12,605 nucleotides of DNA from an uncultured Methylotenera sp. (GTDB taxonomy: Bacteria; Pseudomonadota; Gammaproteobacteria; Burkholderiales; Methylophilaceae), in the NCBI GenBank assembly GCA_937957775.1, contig CALFXV010000190.1:1-12605 (forward strand), read 5' to 3'. Positions within the stretch are counted from its first letter, which is position 1; each line of letters begins with the position of its first letter. Both the position numbers and the translations under genes were made by a program. Shown here piece by piece: positions 7,331 to 12,605 of the stretch. Under the pieces are notes generated by a model. That model did not search any database and was not told the origin of the DNA. It was given only the letters and a program-made list of their open reading frames with translations.

Positions 7331-8068
7331 ATGAGTGTTACAAAAAAACCGCAAAAGGTCCCCAACATCTGTGACCCCGATACACAGGGCGTGCATCAAA
7401 CCGGACAAGAGTCCTGGCGTGCCTTTGAGATTATGGCAGAATTTGTTGGGGCCACCGAGCGACTCAAATCCATCACGCCGGCCGTGTCTATATTCGGCAG
7501 TGCTCGCACACCGGTAGACCACCCGTATTATAAGCTAACCGAAGAGCTTGCAAGGCTGTTAAGTGAGTCAGGTTTTAGCGTGATTTCCGGTGGCGGACCC
7601 GGCATCATGGAAGCGGCCAATAAAGGCGCTTACCCTGGCCCATCGCCTAGCGTGGGCTTAAACATCGAATTGCCGCACGAGCAAACGCGCAACCCTTACC
7701 AAGACATCAGCCAAAATTTCCAGCATTTCTTCATGCGTAAAGTCATGTTCGTTAAATACGCCAGTGCCTACGTGGTCATGCCCGGTGGCTTTGGCACCTT
7801 GGACGAAGTGATGGAGGCGGTGACCTTGGTGCAAACCGGTAAAACCATCAAGATTCCCATCATCTTGGTCTGCGAACCGTTTTGGCGTGGTTTGCTCGAT
7901 TGGCTTAAAACCACCTTGGTCAATGAAAAAATGATTGCGCCAGAAGACCTGGATTTAATTCAGGTGATAGACGAGCCGGCGAAAATTGTCGAGGCCATCT
8001 TCAAGCATTACGAAGCGCGTGGCTTTAAATTGTCGGCCGAAGAAGAGCGCGTGCAACTTTATTTATAA
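7331..8068 (+). CDS. LOG-family protein (TIGR00730-type Rossmann-fold nucleotide phosphoribohydrolase)
   Basis: A 245-residue cytosolic protein of the LOG/lysine-decarboxylase-like family. Family members hydrolyse the N-glycosidic bond of nucleoside 5'-monophosphates: AMP, or cytokinin ribotides in the case of LOG. Visible marks are FGSAR at 55-59, GGGPGIMEAAN at 87-97, Arg136-Lys137, and the signature PGGFGTLDE at 151-159 that binds phosphoribose and carries the catalytic glutamate. About 50 residues before the Rossmann core make it longer than the smallest LOG proteins and fit the longer bacterial group. Start ATG 7331 follows a TAGGTG-type ribosome binding site. The name lysine decarboxylase found in older annotations is wrong for this fold. 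Substrate cannot be told from sequence. It diverges from polA and is followed by a 95-base gap with no clear terminator. Confidence 0.92.
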   Translation: MSVTKKPQKVPNICDPDTQGVHQTGQESWRAFEIMAEFVGATERLKSITPAVSIFGSARTPVDHPYYKLTEELARLLSESGFSVISGGGPGIMEAANKGAYPGPSPSVGLNIELPHEQTRNPYQDISQNFQHFFMRKVMFVKYASAYVVMPGGFGTLDEVMEAVTLVQTGKTIKIPIILVCEPFWRGLLDWLKTTLVNEKMIAPEDLDLIQVIDEPAKIVEAIFKHYEARGFKLSAEEERVQLYL

Positions 8069-8163
8069 GCCTTTATTTGCAATCTAGCTAAGACTAGGTG
8101 CAGGTAATTTGTTAAAATAAAACCGTTGCAATCGATAGTTTAAAAAGAGAGCGAGTGCCCGTC

Positions 8164-8511
8164 ATGCGAAAAATCCACCTAAGTTTAGCCCTGTTGCTAG
8201 CGTTCATGGCATTGCCTGTGGTTGCCGCCGACAATAAAGCGCCGCCAGCCGATTTGCAAACCCTAGAAGAATTGCCGCCGCCGGCCATCAGCAACGAAGA
8301 AAACGCCGACGAACCGCAAATCACCATCATTAAAAAAGGCGAAGAAACCATAGAGGAATACCGCATAGGCGGTCAGCTTTATATGTTGAAAATCACCCCG
8401 GCTAATGGTGTGCCGTATTACATGCACAAAGAAGACCAAGACGGTGGTTGGTTAAACGATGGCCCAGTGCCACCCATGAGCATTCCTAAGTGGACGATAT
8501 TCCGATTTTAA
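8164..8511 (+). CDS. Exported DUF2782 family protein
   Basis: A small protein of 115 residues and unknown function. Residues 1-22 form a clear Sec signal peptide (M-R-K, hydrophobic core, V-A-A before Asp23), so the mature protein is periplasmic. The mature N-terminus is rich in Pro and Glu and probably disordered (about 25-50). The C-terminal half carries the family pattern E-E-Y-R-I-G-G-Q-L-Y-M, then K-I-T-P, P-Y-Y, and a P-K-W-T-I-F-R-F end. The ATG at 8164 is preferred over GTG at 8155 because it places Met directly before the basic start of the signal peptide; GCGAG at 8151-8155 can act as its ribosome binding site. In pseudomonads a DUF2782 gene also sits between polA and thrB, so the placement is conserved across classes. 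Confidence 0.87.
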   Translation: MRKIHLSLALLLAFMALPVVAADNKAPPADLQTLEELPPPAISNEENADEPQITIIKKGEETIEEYRIGGQLYMLKITPANGVPYYMHKEDQDGGWLNDGPVPPMSIPKWTIFRF

Positions 8512-8525
8512 ATTTTTGGCATACT

Positions 8526-8549
8526 AGGCTAGCGCGAGCTAGCCTTTTT
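8526..8549 (+). terminator. Intrinsic terminator after the DUF2782 gene
   Basis: AGGCTAGC (8526-8533) and GCTAGCCT (8538-8545) form a perfect 8-bp stem with a GCGA tetraloop, followed by a T-run to 8549. It separates the DUF2782 gene from thrB, which therefore needs its own promoter or read-through. Confidence 0.85.
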
Positions 8550-8594
8550 GATAATCAGCACCGCGTGCACACACCTTACTCAATCGCTTAATTT

Positions 8595-9533
8595 ATGTCG
8601 GTATTCACCACAGTCAGTTTTACCCAATTGCAAGCTTGGCTTAAGGATTACGCCATAGGCGAGTTACTTGAGTTAAAAGGCATCGCTTCGGGTATCACCA
8701 ACACCAATTACTTCGTCACCACCAGCCAAGCCAAATACGTGCTGACTTTATTTGAGCACAACAGTTTGGATGAGCTACCGTATTTTATTGATTTAATGAG
8801 CCACTTGGCCGCCCACGGCATTCCTTGCCCAGCCCCGATTAAAGACCAATCCGGTCAAAGCTTGCACAACTTGAACGGCAAGCCGGCGGTGTTGATCAGT
8901 TGTTTAAAAGGCCAAGACGTAGTTCGTCCCAACTTAGCCCAATGCCGTGCCGTTGGTCGCGTGTTGGCGCAGACGCACGTGGCCAGCTTGTCGTTTGATT
9001 TGCAGCCCAACCACCACAATAGCCACAATACACGTGGCACAGATTGGCGCGAGCACACCGCCGCCTTGGTCATGCCGCACTTGAGCGCGGCCGAGCAAAC
9101 TTTGTTAAGCGATAGCATGGCCTTTCAAGCCAAGTTGGACCTGTCCGCTTTGCCTAGCGGCGTCATTCATGCCGATTTATTCCGTGACAACGTGTTGTTT
9201 GATGGCGATGAAATAGGCGGCTTGATTGATTTTTACTACGCTTGCCACGATGTGCTGGCCTACGATTTGGCGATTGCCGTTAACGATTGGTGCGTGGAAG
9301 AAGACGGCCAGTTTGATGCTAACCGATTGAGTGACATGTTAGACGCCTACCAAGCAGTGCGGCCGTTTAGCGCAGCCGAACAAGCGGCTTGGCCTAGTTT
9401 GTTGCGCACGGCCGCCTTGCGCTTTTGGTTGTCACGCTTGCACGATAAAATCTTCCCGCAGGCCGGTGAATTAACCCACGCTAAAGACCCCGATCACTTT
9501 AAACGCATATTGACCTTACGCACGCTAGGATAA
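8595..9533 (+). CDS. thrB: Homoserine kinase (ThrB, choline/aminoglycoside kinase-like type)
   Basis: Cytosolic kinase of 312 residues that phosphorylates homoserine to O-phosphohomoserine, the substrate of threonine synthase in threonine biosynthesis. It belongs to the aminoglycoside-phosphotransferase fold group rather than the GHMP kinases used by enterobacteria. Visible marks are the N-terminal S-V-F-T-x-V start, GIASGITNTNYFVTT at about 29-43 in the nucleotide-binding lobe, Lys48 in the following strand, the catalytic loop H-A-D-L-F-R-D-N at 192-199, and the metal-binding Asp212 in GGLIDFYYAC, followed by D-L-A-I-A-V-N-D-W-C. The N-terminus matches the family, so ATG 8595 is right even though no Shine-Dalgarno sequence is visible. 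No other threonine genes are nearby. The downstream membrane-protein gene begins six bases after its stop. Confidence 0.95.
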   Translation: MSVFTTVSFTQLQAWLKDYAIGELLELKGIASGITNTNYFVTTSQAKYVLTLFEHNSLDELPYFIDLMSHLAAHGIPCPAPIKDQSGQSLHNLNGKPAVLISCLKGQDVVRPNLAQCRAVGRVLAQTHVASLSFDLQPNHHNSHNTRGTDWREHTAALVMPHLSAAEQTLLSDSMAFQAKLDLSALPSGVIHADLFRDNVLFDGDEIGGLIDFYYACHDVLAYDLAIAVNDWCVEEDGQFDANRLSDMLDAYQAVRPFSAAEQAAWPSLLRTAALRFWLSRLHDKIFPQAGELTHAKDPDHFKRILTLRTLG

Positions 9534-9539
9534 GCCGCC

Positions 9540-10274
9540 ATGAGTACCGACAATCCAACGACCTTACCGCAATTTAGGCAAGTGCCTGCCAGCCACGCAT
9601 GGGCTTGGACGGTGCGTGGCTTTCAATTGTTTAGAGCCAATCCGGCCATGTGGATCATCCTCTGGGTGATCTACCTAGCCATCATTTTGCCCATCTCCTT
9701 AATCCCCTTGATCGGCTCAGTGATCACCACTTTGTTAGCGCCGGTGTTTGCCGCGGGCATGATGTGGGGCTGCCAAGCCGTGGCGCAGCAGCAGGATTTG
9801 GAAATCAACCACTTGTTTGCCGGCTTTAAGAAAAACACCTCGCAGCTCATTAGCGTCGGCGGCATTTACATGGCCTGCTTGCTGGCTGTGGCCGTCATGG
9901 TGGTCTTAAGCATGGACAGTGCGACCATTACCGCCATTAAATTAGAGCAAGGCCTCACCACCGAGCAAGCCGATGCCATGCTGCCGCCTTTGTTTTTTGC
10001 CATGCTCTGCATCGTGCCGATTTTGATGGCCTATTGGTACGCGCCATTATTGGTGGGTTTGAATAATTTAACGGCGGGCCAAGCGCTGAAATTAAGCTTC
10101 ACGGTCTGCTTAAAAAACCTGCTGCCGTTCTTTGTTTATGGCGTGATTTTCACCTTGATGTTGCTGGTCGCCATCATTCCATTTGGTTTGGGTTTATTGG
10201 TTGCCGTGCCGGTCATGATGACCAGCTTGTATGCCAGCTACGAAGACGTTTTTGTGCATGCAAGGGCTAACTAG
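9540..10274 (+). CDS. BPSS1780-type polytopic inner membrane protein, function unknown
   Basis: A 244-residue hydrophobic protein with about six predicted membrane helices: near 36-56, 56-77, 102-124, 148-172, and two between 192 and 232. The N-terminal block, with WAWTVRGFQLFRANP followed by a hydrophobic stretch, resembles the family annotated BPSS1780 in betaproteobacteria. No catalytic motif is evident. ATG 9540 starts six bases after the thrB stop, with AGGA at 9527-9530 at the end of thrB serving as ribosome binding site, so the two genes are likely cotranscribed and coupled. It converges on uvrD with only 19 bases between stop codons. The association with thrB may hint at amino-acid export or simply be positional; the sequence does not decide this. 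Confidence 0.8.
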   Translation: MSTDNPTTLPQFRQVPASHAWAWTVRGFQLFRANPAMWIILWVIYLAIILPISLIPLIGSVITTLLAPVFAAGMMWGCQAVAQQQDLEINHLFAGFKKNTSQLISVGGIYMACLLAVAVMVVLSMDSATITAIKLEQGLTTEQADAMLPPLFFAMLCIVPILMAYWYAPLLVGLNNLTAGQALKLSFTVCLKNLLPFFVYGVIFTLMLLVAIIPFGLGLLVAVPVMMTSLYASYEDVFVHARAN

Positions 10275-10289
10275 CCGTTAAATACGGCT
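10273..10289. terminator. Possible weak hairpin between convergent genes
   Basis: AGCCGT (10273-10278) and ACGGCT (10284-10289) form a 6-bp stem with a TAAAT loop, overlapping the stop codon of the membrane-protein gene and lying in the 19-base gap before the uvrD stop. There is no T-run on either side, so intrinsic termination would be weak. Confidence 0.3.
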
Positions 10290-10293
10290 TAGC

Positions 10294-12468
10294 CTAAATC
10301 GGGGTAAGCTTAGCGAACTCCATGGCCAACCACTTCAAACCTTGGTGGCCAAAATTCACTTGCACGCGCATGTCGTTGGCATTGCCTTCGTAACTCACCA
10401 CCACCCCGTTACCGAATTTCGCATGGGCCACTTGCTGGCCTATTTTCCACGGCATGGCATTTTTTTGGCTCACACTTTGTTGCGCGCTCATGATGGCCGG
10501 CATGGCATTGTAATCGCGGCCGCTTTTCGCCACCGGTTTGCTGTTAAGGCGTTTGAGCAAGGCCTCAGGGATTTCATCTAAAAAGCGCGAGGCGATGCCG
10601 TAGCGCACTTTGCCATGCAGCATGCGGCTTTGCGCGTGGCTTAAATACAAGCGTTGGCGCGCGCGGGTCACCGCCACGTACATCAAGCGCCGCTCTTCTT
10701 CTAAGCCTTGGGTTTCGTACATACTTTGTTCGTGCGGGCACAAGCCTTCTTCTAACCCGCTGATGAACACCACTTTAAATTCCAAGCCTTTAGAGGCATG
10801 CACCGTCATCAGTTGCAAGGCTTCCTTGCCAACGTCGGCTTGGTGTTCGCCGGCTTCCAAACTGGCGTGACTTAAAAATTGCGTGAGCAAATCTTGCTCG
10901 GTTTCGCCGTCGACGTTGTTGTGGTTGCCGAAATCTTGGTTGGTAAACGACACCGCCGCCGTCACCAACTCTTTCAAGTTTTCGATGCGGTCTTCGCCTT
11001 CTTTGTCGTTTTCGTAATGCGCCATTAAGCCCGATAGCGAGGTGGCCAATTCGGTCATTTCCGCCAAGCTGATGCCGTAAGCTTGGTCGACCATTTGCCG
11101 GATTAAGGCGACAAATCCCTCTATGCCTTTGGCACCCAGTTTGCCGTTACCGACTTTGTTGATGGCCGCTTGCCAGATGCTGCAATTCTCCGCCCGGGCG
11201 GTTTCTTGCAGCTGCTCTAAGCTGCGTGCGCCTATGCCGCGTGCCGGAAAGTTAATCACGCGCAACAAAGCGGTGTCGTCGTTGGCGTTGGCGATTAAGC
11301 GCATGTAGGCCAAGGCATGTTTGATTTCGGCGCGTTCAAAAAAGCGCAAACCGCCGTAAACGCGATAAGGTAAATTGGCCGAAAATAAAGCGTGCTCTAA
11401 GATGCGCGATTGCGCGTTGGACCGGTACAAGAGGGCGATCTCACCCAATGAAGTGCCCTCGCAATGCAGCATTTTAATTTCATCGACAATGAATTGGGCT
11501 TCGTCGTTATCGTTATACGCATCGTAGAGGCGCACCGGCTCGCCGGCGCCGGCCGAGGTCCAGAGGTTTTTGCCTAGGCGGTTGGTGTTGTGCGAAATGA
11601 TGGCGTTGGCGGCATCCAATATATTGCTGTGCGAACGGTAGTTTTCTTCCAGCTTAACGATGTGCTGTATCTGAAAATCTTTTTCAAAGTCGCGCATGTT
11701 GCCCACGCGTGCGCCGCGAAAGCCATAAATGGATTGGTCGTCGTCACCCACGGCAGTGAACCTGGCGCGCTCGCCTACCAAGTGTTTCAGCACTTCGTAT
11801 TGCGTGGCATTGGTGTCTTGGTACTCGTCCACCAGCACGTGGCCCATGGCCGCTTGCCAACGCTCGCGCACTTCAGGATAGTCGGCAAGTAATTTCAAGG
11901 GCAGACCAATCAAGTCATCAAAGTCAACGCTTTGATAAGCCGCCAGCCGCTCTTCATAGCGACCCATGATGCGGGCTGCAACGCGTTCGTTTTCATTTTT
12001 GGCAATGGCTTCTGCTTGAGCGCCATTCAGGCCGCTGTTTTTCCAAGCACTGATGGTCCATTGCCACTGCCTTGCCGTGTTCGCATCGGTGGTGCCGCCG
12101 CAGTCTTTCAAAATGCTCACCACGTCGTCTGAGTCCAAGATGCTGAACTGAGGCTTGAGGCCCAACACATGACCATCTTGCCGCATGATGCGCACACCCA
12201 AAGCATGGAAGGTGCAAATCATGACCTCTTGCGCCCCTTTGCCAATCAGCTTGCGTGCGCGCTCGCGCATTTCGGTGGCGGCTTTGTTGGTGAACGTGAT
12301 GGCGGCGATACGCTTGGGCTCTAAGCCCACTTCAATCAAACGCGCAATTTTTTGTGTGATCACACGTGTTTTGCCCGAGCCCGCGCCTGCCAAGACCAAG
12401 CAAGGTCCTTTGACGTAATTGACAGCTTCTAGCTGGGCGGGGTTTAAACCGAAGGCGGGGGTGGACAT
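10294..12468 (-). CDS. uvrD: ATP-dependent DNA helicase UvrD (superfamily 1A, 3'-5')
   Basis: DNA helicase II of 724 residues, acting in nucleotide excision repair, mismatch repair and clearing of stalled replication or transcription complexes. SF1 motifs are in order: Walker A A-G-A-G-S-G-K-T (27-34), Ia F-T-N-K-A-A (59-64), Walker B D-E-Y-Q-D-T (214-219), III G-D-D-D-Q-S-I-Y (241-248), IV L-E-E-N-Y-R-S (273-279), V T-V-H-A-S-K-G-L-E-F (555-564) and VI V-A-V-T-R-A-R (598-604). The C-terminus (about 675-724, with H-A-K-F-G-N-G and G-L-K-W-L-A) is the Tudor-like domain that binds RNA polymerase in UvrD/PcrA and is absent from Rep. This, plus the YGGLRFFERAEIK block at 371-383, supports UvrD, although parts of domains 1A/1B (V-D-F-D-D-L-I) read more like Rep. 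Start MSTPAFGLNPAQ lacks a clear ribosome binding site. Confidence 0.95.
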   Translation of the reverse strand: MSTPAFGLNPAQLEAVNYVKGPCLVLAGAGSGKTRVITQKIARLIEVGLEPKRIAAITFTNKAATEMRERARKLIGKGAQEVMICTFHALGVRIMRQDGHVLGLKPQFSILDSDDVVSILKDCGGTTDANTARQWQWTISAWKNSGLNGAQAEAIAKNENERVAARIMGRYEERLAAYQSVDFDDLIGLPLKLLADYPEVRERWQAAMGHVLVDEYQDTNATQYEVLKHLVGERARFTAVGDDDQSIYGFRGARVGNMRDFEKDFQIQHIVKLEENYRSHSNILDAANAIISHNTNRLGKNLWTSAGAGEPVRLYDAYNDNDEAQFIVDEIKMLHCEGTSLGEIALLYRSNAQSRILEHALFSANLPYRVYGGLRFFERAEIKHALAYMRLIANANDDTALLRVINFPARGIGARSLEQLQETARAENCSIWQAAINKVGNGKLGAKGIEGFVALIRQMVDQAYGISLAEMTELATSLSGLMAHYENDKEGEDRIENLKELVTAAVSFTNQDFGNHNNVDGETEQDLLTQFLSHASLEAGEHQADVGKEALQLMTVHASKGLEFKVVFISGLEEGLCPHEQSMYETQGLEEERRLMYVAVTRARQRLYLSHAQSRMLHGKVRYGIASRFLDEIPEALLKRLNSKPVAKSGRDYNAMPAIMSAQQSVSQKNAMPWKIGQQVAHAKFGNGVVVSYEGNANDMRVQVNFGHQGLKWLAMEFAKLTPI

Positions 12469-12572
12469 GCGGATCAGGAAAAAACGCCACGAGAAGAGCG
12501 CGCGGCGAAGTCCTGAATCATAGCGGGCAAATGCAGCCTGAGCGGCTCAAATTCCAAGGCACAATGTGAACC

Positions 12573-12605
12573 ATGCTAGATGTCTTGCGCGTTACCTTTC
12601 CCTTC
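12573..12605 (+). CDS. Possible start of a + strand gene (3' partial)
   Basis: ATG 12573 opens a frame that runs to the window edge, 11 codons reading MLDVLRVTFPF. It diverges from uvrD across 104 bases, a fit position for a new gene, and a purine-rich AAGG lies 13 bases upstream, which is long for a ribosome binding site. The hydrophobic start resembles that of permeases such as AEC-family carriers, but eleven residues cannot establish a family. The 104-base gap itself holds a possible uvrD-facing TATGAT (complement of 12517-12522) with no matching -35, and nothing else recognisable. Confidence 0.3.
   Translation, partial: MLDVLRVTFPF

Noticed and set aside
8069..8163. Promoter with TAAAAT (8113-8118) before the DUF2782 gene
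   Set aside because: A -10-like hexamer is present but the TTGCAA at 8077-8082 is 30 bases away and no better -35 is at the right distance.
12517..12522. Promoter for uvrD using TATGAT on the minus strand
   Set aside because: No -35 hexamer at 16-18 bases; the only TTGAGC is 22 bases away, so the match is too weak to call.

Overview
The window looks like ordinary chromosome from a betaproteobacterium, probably order Nitrosomonadales and perhaps a methylotrophic Methylophilaceae-like lineage. This rests on the protein types and gene order (CoxB with a fused cytochrome c domain, a tiny oxidase assembly ORF before ctaG, and polA / LOG-family / DUF2782 / thrB / BPSS1780-type membrane protein / uvrD), not on any database search. 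There are no mobile elements, CRISPR arrays, rRNA or tRNA genes. Coding density is high and every gap is under 140 bases.

Region 1 (1-4496, + strand) is an aa3-type cytochrome c oxidase cluster: ctaC/coxB (its 5' end lies outside the window), ctaD/coxA, a 37-codon membrane ORF overlapping ctaG, ctaG, and ctaE/coxC. Together these encode the three core subunits and the CuB chaperone of a proton-pumping terminal oxidase. A strong intrinsic terminator lies directly after ctaD, inside the cluster, and a bidirectional terminator ends the cluster against polA.

Region 2 (4516-8068) holds polA (minus strand), a full three-domain DNA polymerase I, divergent by 37 bases from a LOG-family (TIGR00730-type) phosphoribohydrolase gene.

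Region 3 (8164-10274, + strand) holds a small exported DUF2782 protein followed by a terminator, then thrB (choline-kinase-like homoserine kinase), closely coupled to a polytopic BPSS1780-type membrane protein.

Region 4 (10294-12605) holds uvrD on the minus strand, with the C-terminal Tudor-like domain typical of UvrD/PcrA. A possible + strand gene begins at the very end of the window.

The most notable observation is in CtaD. By hand alignment, the K-pathway lysine that defines A-type haem-copper oxidases is a methionine (Met336), and the aspartate of the Mg/Mn site is an asparagine (Asn386). All haem and CuB ligands, the D-pathway residues and the subunit II entry glutamate are kept. No wholly new multi-gene system was seen.
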